From the NCBI RefSeq assembly GCF_017948245.1, contig NZ_CP072869.1, positions 340,136 to 404,135 on the forward strand: DNA of 64,000 bases, read 5' to 3'. Each line of letters starts with the position of its first letter. The stretch's first letter is position 1. The position numbers and the translations under genes were made by a program. Below are positions 35,339 through 43,617 of the stretch, one piece after another. This DNA comes from Rhizobium sp. NLR16a (GTDB lineage Bacteria; Pseudomonadota; Alphaproteobacteria; Rhizobiales; Rhizobiaceae). The notes below the pieces were generated by a model that was not told the origin of the DNA, did not search any database, and worked only from the letters and a program-made list of their open reading frames with translations.

Positions 35339-35453
35339 GGATGTCCCCTTCGTTGGTCTCGTCGGCACAAGCCATCATTGGCGTCTCCTCGTTGGCGTCT
35401 GTATGTACTGAGTAGGTTCAGGTCCCGTGGAGGCTGGATGGAGCGTTCATGGA
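35339..35453 (+). repeat. Long direct repeat, right copy
   Basis: Near-identical to 27545-27645, with a C for T change at CAAGCC and an extra 14 bp generated by a local duplication. The two copies bracket 7.7 kb that include the ligase, carboxylase and monooxygenase genes. Confidence 0.85.
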
Positions 35454-35581
35454 TGCACGGTCTGGAGGGCCGCCCGCATCTCGGAATAGACGATGGTTGC
35501 CCGTCGGCCTACGAGATGGCTCCGAGCAAAGGTTTACATGCGAATCAGCTCTGCTTTGATGGGACAGCGCTGCCGGTATAT

Positions 35582-35591
35582 TGTCACGTTA
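35582..35591 (+). repeat. TGTCACGTTA motif beside an IS6 relic (copy d)
   Basis: The motif precedes the IS6-type transposase relic that starts at 35639, at the distance expected for a left terminal repeat. This is the best evidence that the recurring 10-mer is an IS end. Confidence 0.5.
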
Positions 35592-35638
35592 ACTGGGCTT
35601 CGGTTGTCTGCCTGACGGGTTGGGCGTAAATTTCGGTG

Positions 35639-35800
35639 ATGCAGACACGAGATATCAGCTTCAAACGTCACCGTTTTCCGCCACGGATCGTTCTCACTCG
35701 GTCTGGCTCTATTTGCGGTTCAACCTTGGTCTGCGTGAAGTTGAGGAAATGCTGCTCGAGCGTGGAATCGACGTGTGATGCGATCAACCCAGGAGTAAGG
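35639..35800 (+). pseudogene. IS6-family transposase N-terminal relic (b)
   Basis: The frame opens MQTRDISFKRHRFPPRIV. After a small frameshift, a second frame continues SVWLYLRFNLGLREVEEMLL and ERGIDV before a stop. This is the IS6 transposase N-terminus, with the expected VWLYLRFxLxLRxVEExLxERG. The core is lost. The 180 bp that follow (35801-35979) show no clear gene. Confidence 0.8.
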
Positions 35801-35979
35801 CAGGCCCACCGCCGGGCAAGGGCCGATCGATCTCGGCCACACCGAAAGGAAGGACCACGGCCTTGCGGCTTGCCGATCCTTCGAGGTGAGTAATTCTCTC
35901 TCAGGTCCTCGAGAACGCGAGGATTGTGGGCGCGCGACATCGTTCACGGACCTCCTCAGGCTCTTGTTTTCAGGTTTTT

Positions 35980-36135
35980 ATGTTCGAAAGGACGGCGATG
36001 TTCCTTTTGCTCTCGGAAATTAAAAAGGGTCACACGGGCGGATACTGGTGCTCCCGGTCAGGAATTGGACGTCTGGACACGATTCACGAAGAGAAACATG
36101 GATATATCCTGACAATTAGGGAAGGAGAAAAATGA
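35980..36135 (+). CDS. Small hypothetical protein
   Basis: A 51-codon frame reads MFERTAMFLLLSEIKKG, then GYWCSRSGIGRLDTIHEEK and ends ILTIREGEK. It has no recognised family and no strong ribosome-binding site. It ends 97 bp before the second AbiEi gene on the same strand. It could be a real small gene or a chance frame. Confidence 0.3.
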   Translation: MFERTAMFLLLSEIKKGHTGGYWCSRSGIGRLDTIHEEKHGYILTIREGEK

Positions 36136-36194
36136 AGCTTTTCCTATCCAGACCTCCGTCGAAGAGGAAAGGCAGGACACATCACATTGCAAAC

Positions 36195-36222
36195 TGTCAG
36201 AAAACTGCATATATTTCTGACA
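36195..36222. promoter_or_regulatory. Perfect inverted repeat before abiEi, candidate autorepressor operator
   Basis: TGTCAGAAA (36195-36203) and TTTCTGACA (36214-36222) form a perfect 9-bp inverted repeat around a 10-bp AT-rich spacer. The right arm touches the AGGAG ribosome-binding site of the AbiEi gene starting at 36233. AbiEi antitoxins are known to repress their operon by binding inverted repeats in the promoter, so this is a strong operator candidate. Confidence 0.7.
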
Positions 36223-36232
36223 GGAGATTGCC

Positions 36233-36826
36233 ATGCAACGACTAACAACACAGATCATGGCCTATGCCGAACAGCTGCCCGAGGGAACGGCGCTGTCCGC
36301 AAAGGCCTTCCTGCATTTGGGAAACCGTGCTGCGGTAGACCAGGCTCTGTCGCGCCTATATGAACGCGGCGAGCTCGTCCGGGCCGGTCGTGGGATCTAT
36401 CTCAAGGCGATCAAGAGCCGCTTCGGAAGCCGGCCGCCTACGGTCGAGCAAGCCGTCGAAGCCGTTGCGCACCAGCGTGGCGAGGTGATCGTTTCGAATG
36501 GCGCTGCGGCTGCAAACTCACTCGGTCTTTCCAGTCAGGTGCCGATCCGGTCCATATACTTCACATCCGGTCGCAGCCGAACCATGACTGTCGGCAGCCA
36601 GACGGTCGAGTTGAAGCACGTGCCACGTTGGCAGCTTGCCTTGGCGAACAAGCCTGCCGGCCTGGCTGTCCGCGCGCTGGCCTGGCTCGGTCCGGAAAAG
36701 GCCGACGAGGCTCTTCCGAGCATCAAGCGGAAGCTCTCCGCAGAGGCGTTCGGCGAACTCGTTGCCGCCGCCCCTCAGTTTCCCACCTGGCTTGCCCGCA
36801 GTGTAGGAAAGGCCGCTTATGGCTGA
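36233..36826 (+). CDS. AbiEi-family antitoxin (DUF6088-like, type IV toxin-antitoxin)
   Basis: The 197-residue protein has an N-terminal winged helix (FLHLGNRAAVDQALSRLYERGELVRAGRGIY, about 27-57) followed by the AbiEi C-terminal antitoxin domain (VIVSNGAAAANSLGLSSQVP, FTSGRSRTMTVGSQ, LKHVPRWQL). In AbiE systems this protein represses the operon and neutralises the nucleotidyltransferase toxin without direct complex formation. AGGAG precedes the ATG, and a perfect palindrome overlaps that site. The gene overlaps the toxin start by 8 bp. It is unrelated in length and sequence to the other AbiEi-like protein at 13093. Confidence 0.85.
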   Translation: MQRLTTQIMAYAEQLPEGTALSAKAFLHLGNRAAVDQALSRLYERGELVRAGRGIYLKAIKSRFGSRPPTVEQAVEAVAHQRGEVIVSNGAAAANSLGLSSQVPIRSIYFTSGRSRTMTVGSQTVELKHVPRWQLALANKPAGLAVRALAWLGPEKADEALPSIKRKLSAEAFGELVAAAPQFPTWLARSVGKAAYG

Positions 36827-37825
36827 ACAGCTTTTACGACTGTCCCGAGAAGCGAAGTCCTTGCGATCGCAGCGGAGAAAGCCAGGCGGCCTATCCACCT
36901 CCTGGAAAAGGACGCGTGGGTCGCCTGGGCACTGCAGACCCTTTACGCAACGGCGCTTGGCGACCACCTTGTCTTCAAGGGCGGCACGTCCCTCTCGAAA
37001 GCCTACAACGCCATCCGTAGGTTTTCGGAAGATGTAGACCTGACCTACGATATCCGCACGCTCGCTCATGATCTCGTGGGCGAGAACGAGGAGGCATTGC
37101 CGAAAACCAGAAGCGAAGAAAAGCGCTGGTCGAGCGAAGTCCGCAAGCGTTTGCCGGTCTGGGTATCCGAGACCGTGCGCCCGCTCGTTGCCGATGCGCT
37201 CAGCGCCCAGTCGCTTCCAGCCACCGTCCGGGTCGAAGCCGACAGGCTCTTCATCGACTACGAGGCAATTAGTGGAGGATCCGGCTATGTCGCTCCAAGC
37301 GTGATGCTGGAGTTTGGGGCTCGATCGACCGGCGAACCGGCAAGCGTTCGCGACATTTCATGCGACGCTGCCGGCCTTGTCGATGGCATCGAATTTCCCA
37401 ACGCGCGACCGCGGGTCATGCATGCCGAACGCACGTTCTGGGAAAAGGCGACAGCAATTCACGTCTTCTGCCTGCAGGAACGCCTCCGCGGGGAGCGCTT
37501 TTCACGCCACTGGCACGACATCGTTCGTCTCGACGATATAGGCGTCGCCGACAGCGCAATCGCTGATCGCGAGCTGGCAAAGTCGGTGGCGCAGCATAAA
37601 TCGATGTTTTTCGCTGAGAAGGCGGCTGACAAAACGCCGATTGACTATGAAGCGGCTGTGGGCAGGGGGCTGCAGCTGACGCCCTCCGGCGCCGGGAGGA
37701 CAGCTCTCGAACAGGACTACTCGCGGATGCTTGAAGACGGCCTTCTTCTCGATGAGGCCGAGACCTTCGACGAACTCCTCTCTCGATGCGTAAAAATCCA
37801 AGAAAAGGCCAATGCCAGCGGCTGA
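36819..37825 (+). pseudogene. AbiEii-family nucleotidyltransferase toxin, frameshifted near the N-terminus
   Basis: The gene starts MAEQLLRLSREAK at 36819, overlapping the antitoxin gene. Around 36854 coding continues in another frame as EVLAIAAEKARRPIHLLEKD, then WALQTLYATALGDHLVFKGG and TSLSKAYNAIRRFSEDVDLTYD, to a stop at 37825. The nucleotidyltransferase signature GGTSLSK with SEDVDL is in this second frame, which has no start codon of its own before the shift. One missing base (or two extra) separates the frames. The rest, about 320 residues, is open. The lesion would abolish the toxin unless it is a sequencing error or a slippage site; no classical slippery heptamer is visible. Confidence 0.75.
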
Positions 37826-37890
37826 GAAAAACGTCCATGATCGCGTTTGTGGAAGGCAACTGAAATGACAATTCGCGCGATGGCCGACCC

Positions 37891-40671
37891 GTGATTTTCA
37901 GCCGCTACACCACCTATCGGCCCGGCCTTTTCGCCCGTCTGCTTCCCTCCGGTAGGTGGAAGCTCCGGCTACCGACGGCGACCACGGCGTCCGTCGAGCT
38001 CCATACCGGAACGCGGGCCAAGCTGCTATGCCTGGACATTACCGCCATCGGTATCAAAAAGGCCCTGCTTTGGCACACGGTCGAAATCCGCACATGCAGT
38101 CATGTCGAAACTCTGTCGTGCCTCGGCGAGGACGCCGCTACTCGGCTCGCGACGGACCTTCACAGGTTCATCAATCGCTACCTGCTCGAACTGATCCGGT
38201 CGGATCAAGAGGTTTTGAAAGAGGTCGATGCGAAACTCGAGCCATTGATCGAGGGGAAGCGGCAATACCTCGCACAGGCAGATCTGGCGCAAGCCATCGC
38301 GAGTGTTTCTGGCCCGGCCGCCGCAGCACTCTCCCATCCCTTGTTCGACGCCGACGGCTTAACCGCGGCTATGGAAGCCGATCTTCCACGGTCCCTGTTT
38401 TTCCTGACCGACCCCGACCGGCGCCATCAGTACAATAATGAATTTGTTGCGACCGAGCTCACCAGATACGCCCCCTTCTTTGACGATCTCGATGGCCGAT
38501 CATTGTCCGACCAACAGAGGGAGTCCTGTATTCGCCTTGAGGACAGCAATCTCCTCATCGCGTCCGCAGGGTCAGGCAAGTCGGCGACGATGGTCGGCAA
38601 AGTCGCTTATGTGCTGGACAAGGGACTGTATCAACCGGAGGAAATCCTTGTCCTCGCCTACAATCGGGCCGCAGCTGAAGAGCTGAGGGAACGAATTGCG
38701 CAGCAGCTTGGCGTCCAGCCGGCGGATCTGCAGTGCAAGGTCACGACGTTCCACGCTCTCGGTCGGAGTATCATCGAACTGGTGGAGGCCGGGCCACCGC
38801 AATTAGCGAATTGGGTGGACCACCCTACTGGCGAAGCACGGGTCATCGCAAAGATCATCGAAGACTTGATGCAATCGGACGCGGGCTTTGCCAAGGTCTG
38901 GATTGACCTTCTCGTGCTATATCCGCAAGCCGATATTCCAGCGTCCGTTTTTGACAGCAATGCGGACTATCACCGCTACATCTCAGCGCGCCGTCGTGGT
39001 CGTGATGTGTCGATTGGCGCACTCGGCGGGGTCTACGTCAAATCACTGCAGGAGCAGACCATAGCGAACTGGCTGTGGCTCAATACGGTCGAGTTCCAAT
39101 ACGAGCGCCAGATCGCCACGGAAGGCGAAGACGGGACGATCAGGCATGTGCATCCCGATTTCTATTACCCGGCAAGCAATACCATCCATGAGCATCTCGC
39201 AATCGATAGCGACGGTTCCTCGCCATTTGCCGACTACGTAGAACATGCAGATAGTAAGTTAGCGGCCTATAGCCGCGCGGAGCTGGACGTTTTCTCGACA
39301 AAATCAGCTCAGGCAAACGGTGGAACGCTTCTCCTTCAGCTCGAGGCTGAGCTTGCTAAACGAGAAATTCAATTGCGTCAGCGCAGCCTTGAGGAAATCT
39401 TGAAGGCGGTCGAACCGATCGTCATCAAACACTTCCAGAAGCTGATCGCCATCTGCATCAAGCATATCCGTGCTGGCGATCTGACTTTGGAAATGCTCCT
39501 TGAGCGCGCGAATTCCCTTCACGACAAGAAGCGTGCCAAGACGTTCGCACAGGCAATCTCGAAAATTACCGAGGCCTACGCGAAGAAGCTCGAAGACGAC
39601 AAGCGTATCGACTTCGATGCCATGATCGCCAACGCGACCCGTTTGGTGGAGGAGGCCCGGTATAAGAGCCCCTACTCCCTCATCCTCGTCGACGAATTCC
39701 AAGATATCTCAGATTCCCGCGCCAATCTGATTAAATCACTGAAGCACCAGAAGCCATTCTCGAAGATCTTTGCGGTCGGAGACGACTGGCAATCGATTTA
39801 TCGCTTTGCCGGCTCTGATATTAGCATATTCACGCAATTCGAGGAAAATTTCGGCGCAAGCTGGCAAGGCAGGCTCGAGACGACCTACCGATGCAATCAG
39901 GTGATCGCCGATGCTGCCGCAAACTTCATACAGCGAAACCCCGCTCAGCTGAGAAAGGCAGTTCGCTCGGCCAGACCGGCGATTGCGCGATCCATCAGAG
40001 CAATTCCGATAACGGGCGAGGAAGGCAAGCCCGACTTCGGTAAGGCCAGCCTGCGGCTCCTGGACCGGCTTGACCGGTTTCTCGGCGGGATCGCAAGCCA
40101 ATGGCGCACGAGCAGCGCTGCCCGGCTGAAGGTCATGGTGCTTTGGCGGTATAACCTGCTTGATCCGTTTGCCGGCGGGCTCCCCCGGTTTGAAAACATC
40201 GAGGTATCGGGTTTGTCATTTCATCGCGCGAAGGGGCTGGAGGCGGATTACACAATCCTGCTAGATGTCAGCGAGGGTGAATATGGTGTTCCCAGCCGAA
40301 TTGAAGATGACGAGCTTCTAAACCTCGTCATGCCGCAGCCAGAGACCTTCGAATACGCTGAGGAGCGGCGTTTGTTTTACGTCGCCCTAACGCGGGCAAG
40401 TCGAGGTGTCTTCCTGCTGATGAACGATCGGCAGCCATCACGTTACATTCACGAGTTGGCAAACATCGCCGGTGGCAACTTCCGACTGGAGACAATTGAC
40501 GGCGAGGCGCTGCCTCAATGTCCAACATGCCATGTCGGGCATGTCACCGAAGAAAGAGCAAGACCGGAGACCGCTTTATGGGGTGCACGCAGTACCCAGA
40601 TTGCAGTTACACAGCGCAACTTGGTGTGCGCTGAAGAACATCCAATCATCGTGGGCAACCAAAAATGCTAG
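37891..40671 (+). CDS. UvrD/Rep-family helicase with inserted nuclease-like segment (helicase IV type)
   Basis: The 926-residue protein starts at a GTG. Superfamily 1A helicase motifs are present: Q motif LSDQQRESCI, Walker A ASAGSGKSATM (about 224-234), LVLAYNRAAAEELRERI, motif II LILVDEFQDIS, motif III VGDDWQSIYRFAGSD, motif IV TYRCNQVIADAAANF and the C-terminal FHRAKGLEADYTILLD and RRLFYVALTRASRGVFLL. Between domains 1A and 1B lies FQYERQIATEGEDG with HVHPDFYYPASN and HEHLAIDSDG, resembling the insert of helicase IV relatives. The C-terminus has CPTCHVGHV and a lone VCAEEH, half of a zinc ribbon, so the last residues may be altered. It follows AbiE by 65 bp and may be a defence helicase or a repair enzyme. 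Confidence 0.85.
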   Translation: MIFSRYTTYRPGLFARLLPSGRWKLRLPTATTASVELHTGTRAKLLCLDITAIGIKKALLWHTVEIRTCSHVETLSCLGEDAATRLATDLHRFINRYLLELIRSDQEVLKEVDAKLEPLIEGKRQYLAQADLAQAIASVSGPAAAALSHPLFDADGLTAAMEADLPRSLFFLTDPDRRHQYNNEFVATELTRYAPFFDDLDGRSLSDQQRESCIRLEDSNLLIASAGSGKSATMVGKVAYVLDKGLYQPEEILVLAYNRAAAEELRERIAQQLGVQPADLQCKVTTFHALGRSIIELVEAGPPQLANWVDHPTGEARVIAKIIEDLMQSDAGFAKVWIDLLVLYPQADIPASVFDSNADYHRYISARRRGRDVSIGALGGVYVKSLQEQTIANWLWLNTVEFQYERQIATEGEDGTIRHVHPDFYYPASNTIHEHLAIDSDGSSPFADYVEHADSKLAAYSRAELDVFSTKSAQANGGTLLLQLEAELAKREIQLRQRSLEEILKAVEPIVIKHFQKLIAICIKHIRAGDLTLEMLLERANSLHDKKRAKTFAQAISKITEAYAKKLEDDKRIDFDAMIANATRLVEEARYKSPYSLILVDEFQDISDSRANLIKSLKHQKPFSKIFAVGDDWQSIYRFAGSDISIFTQFEENFGASWQGRLETTYRCNQVIADAAANFIQRNPAQLRKAVRSARPAIARSIRAIPITGEEGKPDFGKASLRLLDRLDRFLGGIASQWRTSSAARLKVMVLWRYNLLDPFAGGLPRFENIEVSGLSFHRAKGLEADYTILLDVSEGEYGVPSRIEDDELLNLVMPQPETFEYAEERRLFYVALTRASRGVFLLMNDRQPSRYIHELANIAGGNFRLETIDGEALPQCPTCHVGHVTEERARPETALWGARSTQIAVTQRNLVCAEEHPIIVGNQKC

Positions 40672-40944
40672 GGCTCAAGCACTCCCACGGGTACCCTTGG
40701 AAACCGTGGACCCGATAGCGCGTAAGTGAATAGTCATTGCGATTACGATGTCCCCGGGTAACGAGCGTTGGAATGTCAGCGCGATCGCGACGCCGTTTCG
40801 TCGCAGCGGTCGGCAGGGACTGGGATGACGGTCGAACGGAGTGGTTCCGGGCTCCGATGACCTCTTAGTTGACTGAATTGTCCAGCGCGCCAGGCGGGCC
40901 GGCAAATTGCGGAAAAGATCACGGAACCCGGTGGTGTCCGCGCA
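40672..40944. other. Stretch between helicase and P450 relic, no clear gene
   Basis: Short frames on both strands lack recognisable families. The region shows several GC-rich repeats of the kind left by decayed mobile elements, but nothing specific can be named. Confidence 0.35.
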
Positions 40945-41330
40945 TCACCAGAGCACCGGGAACTCCTCGAACCCGCCATTGATGATCTCCTTGCGCAACT
41001 TGAGTTCTTCCAGCGCCACGACCAGGCGCAGCGTGGGGAACCGCTGAAGATCGTACCGAACACCACCTTGAGTTCCAGGCTGGCGAGCGCCAAGCCGATG
41101 CGGTAGTGCGGCCCGTAGGAGAACGCCAGGTGCGGCTTTACGGCGCGTCCGATGTGGAATTTCCGGGTCGTCGAAATGGCTTCGATCGAACAACTTCGCT
41201 GGTAGCCGATCAGCACCTTGCTCTCCGCGGGAATATGCACGCCCGCGATGGTCGCGGCCGCCCCTGGGATAGCGCACGATGCCATCCCAGCCCGCGCCCC
41301 GGCAAACGCCTTGTCCACCAGGGATGGATC
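40945..41330 (-). pseudogene. Cytochrome P450 C-terminal relic
   Basis: On the minus strand one frame reads GVHIPAESKVLIGYQRSC and HLAFSYGPHYRIGLALASLE followed by LKVVFGTI. After a frameshift another reads ALEELKLRKEIINGGFEEFP to a stop at 40945. These are the meander, heme-binding loop and C-terminus of a bacterial P450. In the heme loop FxxGxHxCxG the cysteine ligand position reads arginine (YGPHYRIG). No upstream P450 domain is present. The relic is inactive. Rhizobial P450s of this type occur in gibberellin operons, but too little is left to assign one. Confidence 0.75.
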
Positions 41331-41588
41331 GCCGACCAGGGTTCGGCTTAAGAGAGCGCGCGTATTCGTCCGGTCATCGCAGGCGCTCGGGCTGATTCAG
41401 GTTCCGCAACCAGCAATCGGTTAATGATACTAGTGGATATACAACTAAAAGTGCAGAAAAGGTCCGACCCTACTCTCGACTAAGAGACGCATCAGCGGTT
41501 AAACATCCATCGGGTGGAAGCAAATTTCGCACGGCAACGCCGCTTTACTTCAGCGGAGTGAACACCTGTTGCCGTCCAGGGGGGTCTT
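41331..41588. other. Intergenic stretch before the YHYH gene
   Basis: No gene is visible. The segment just upstream of 41589 contains a GGGGTC sequence close to the ATG and probably carries the promoter of the small exported-protein pair. Confidence 0.35.
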
Positions 41589-41717
41589 ATGAAATTAATC
41601 TATTCGCTCTTTCTTGCCTTTACGCCATCAGCAAGTTCGGCTACCGCACACGGCGGCGGAACTGACGGGAACGGGTGCCATACCAATCACAAGACCGGGG
41701 GCTACCATTGCCATTGA
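41589..41717 (+). CDS. Small exported YHYH-type protein
   Basis: The 42-residue product has a signal-peptide-like start (MKLIYSLFLAFTPSASSATA) and a mature part with HGGGTDGNGCHTNHKTGGYH then CH. The HGGG, GCH, TGGYHCH pattern is the YHYH-domain signature of short secreted proteins found beside nucleases and on plasmids. It ends in TGA overlapping the start of the next gene (TTGA), so the two are coupled. The histidine and cysteine content suggests metal binding; function is unknown. Confidence 0.7.
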   Translation: MKLIYSLFLAFTPSASSATAHGGGTDGNGCHTNHKTGGYHCH

Positions 41718-41983
41718 GAACTCTTGCACTGATTGGAATGTTTTTCGCCTCGAGCAATATTTGCCTTGGCTGGGATGGCGTCGATAACGAAACGGGGGCC
41801 TCAGTCGAGATCGGTAAAGGTAATCTTGTTAGATCCGGCCAGACTATTGAGATCTACGACCACGGGTCCGGTGAATACCGCGACGTTGACGTCCAAAGCA
41901 TTCAACGTTCCGGTGGATCCGTTGAAGTGGAAGTCTACGACAGTGAGAGCGGCGAATATCGCACTCTCGAGATGGATGATTGA
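41714..41983 (+). CDS. Exported DUF5334-family protein
   Basis: The 89-residue protein begins at a TTG (RTLALIGMFFASSNICLGWD), giving a signal peptide cleaved before WDGVDNETGASVEIGKGNLV. The rest reads IEIYDHGSGEYRDVDVQSI and VEVEVYDSESGEYRTLEMDD, the conserved body of DUF5334 proteins. It is periplasmic by inference. It overlaps the YHYH gene, and such pairs are often encoded together on plasmids. An ATG at 41738 is the alternative start but would remove most of the signal peptide. Confidence 0.7.
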   Translation: MRTLALIGMFFASSNICLGWDGVDNETGASVEIGKGNLVRSGQTIEIYDHGSGEYRDVDVQSIQRSGGSVEVEVYDSESGEYRTLEMDD

Positions 41984-42183
41984 AGCCATGAGCAGGCGTC
42001 ATGGTGGCGCCTGCTTCATATTGTTGCACAGCGTTGAATCAAGTTTTCAAAGGCGCGGTCAGAAATTGACGATCGGCTCCCAACCCCCGGTGCAAAAATC
42101 GCGGAGATAGTTACGCTACGTAGCTCCTGCACGCTTGCTTGCGGGGTATGGGTTGCTTGTCACACCGAAAACCAGAGTAATCC

Positions 42184-43617
42184 ATGTCTATTGGTATCCT
42201 CACGCCGACTGGTGAATGCAGCATCGAGCCTGCTCCTGGAAGGCCTATCATCCTCCTCGGACCTAACGGTACTGGAAAGAGTCGCCTTGGCATCCACATC
42301 GATAATCTTGAGGAGACAGGAGCCTCTTATCGTATCGGGGCACAACGCTCACTTGAGCTCCCGGATGAAGTTTTTTCGGAGAGGTACGAACGAGCCGTTG
42401 GCTTGCTTCGCCGTGACAGCCGGCGCGTCCAGGCCTCGCCGGGATCAATGGAGCATAATTACGATGAAGTACTTGTCGCCCTCTTTGCCGAACGCCTCCG
42501 GGCACTGGAACTTGCGCACGAAAAATCGAAGGGGCGGAAAAATTCCATTCGACCGGTTACCGTGATCGACAGACTTCAAGAGCTTTGGCATGAGTTGATC
42601 CCCAGCCAAAGCCTTCTGTTTTCGGAAGCCACCGTCCGGGCGGTCAGGCTCGATGGCGATGGCGAGTCATACGAAGCGTCCGCGATGAGCGATGGAGAGA
42701 GGCTTGTTCTCTATATTCTCGGTCAGGTCCTACCGATCGAGACCGATAGCCTTCTGATTGTTGACGAACCCGAACTGCACATGAACCGCTCGCTGCTTAT
42801 GCGGTAATGGGACCTTGTCGAGCGCGCCCGACCGGACTGCTCTTTTCTCTATGGTGACACATGACATCGATTTCGCGGCGTCCCGTCGCAGCGCTCAACT
42901 ATATGCCGTTCTAAACTATGTGCCGGCGACCTATAAGGAGGTGCTTGTTCGCACACGAACTCGGCTTGAGGAGGACACGCCGGCAATGTGGACGATCGAG
43001 CCCTTGCCCTCGGCGACTGAGCTCCCGCGCGATCTTCTTGTGCGGATGGTCGGAAGCCGCAAACCAATCCTGTTTGTTGAAGGGAAACAAGGCGGCCTGG
43101 ACGAGACGATCTATAGGGCGATCTATGGCAATTTCACCGTCATCCCGTCCGGATCTTGCGGCCAGGTGATCCAGTTTGTCCGCAGCTTCCGCAAGCAGGA
43201 GGAGTTGCATTGGCTGCATTGTGCCGGTTTGGTGGATCGCGACAATCGCGATCCAGCGGCGGACGGTGCTCTTGAGGAGGGGATTTTTACACTTCCCGTT
43301 CACGAGGTCGAAAACTTGCTTCTCGCGCCCGAAGTTTTCTTTGCGTTGGCCGAGGAACTCAAGTCGACCCCTCCTCGATCTATTCTGATTTTCACTCAAA
43401 ATATCAGGGCGTCTTGGCAGCTCGGGACTTCGAGCAACTTCTCCTTCTATACGACAACAAGAACAAGCTTTTGGACATGCTCGGGAAAGCATTGGACCTG
43501 CAAGGCAGAAGCGCGCTCGAAAATCTCGTGTCTCGGCTTCTTGTATCGCCAACCGCGAGCCCACTGACTGGCGCTCTCGTGCAACGACTTCCGGTAATTG
43601 ATACTGGTACGTACTGA
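42184..43617 (+). pseudogene. AAA ATPase fused to DUF4435 (PARIS/OLD-like defence protein), multiply disrupted
   Basis: The first segment encodes an ABC-like AAA ATPase with Walker A LLGPNGTGKSRLG, signature-like SAMSDGERLVLYILGQ and Walker B SLLIVDEPELHMN. A TAA at 42805 interrupts it where LWDLVERARPDC should follow. An extra base near 42853 shifts the frame, after which VTHDIDFAASRRSAQLY and a DUF4435 (TOPRIM-like) domain are read: PILFVEGKQGGLDETIY, FTVIPSGSCGQVIQFV and AGLVDRDNRD. A further shift near 43370 leads to the C-terminal YDNKNKLLDMLGKALDL. An AAA15-type ATPase plus DUF4435 is the composition of the PARIS anti-phage system, here as one chain. At least three lesions make it non-functional as written. 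Confidence 0.8.

Noticed and set aside
36819..37825. Programmed frameshifting in the AbiEii gene
   Set aside because: No slippery heptamer or downstream stem was visible, so mutation or sequence error is the simpler explanation.
40945..41330. Assigning the P450 relic to the rhizobial gibberellin operon
   Set aside because: Only the heme-loop region remains, with the cysteine ligand lost; too little is left to identify the subfamily.
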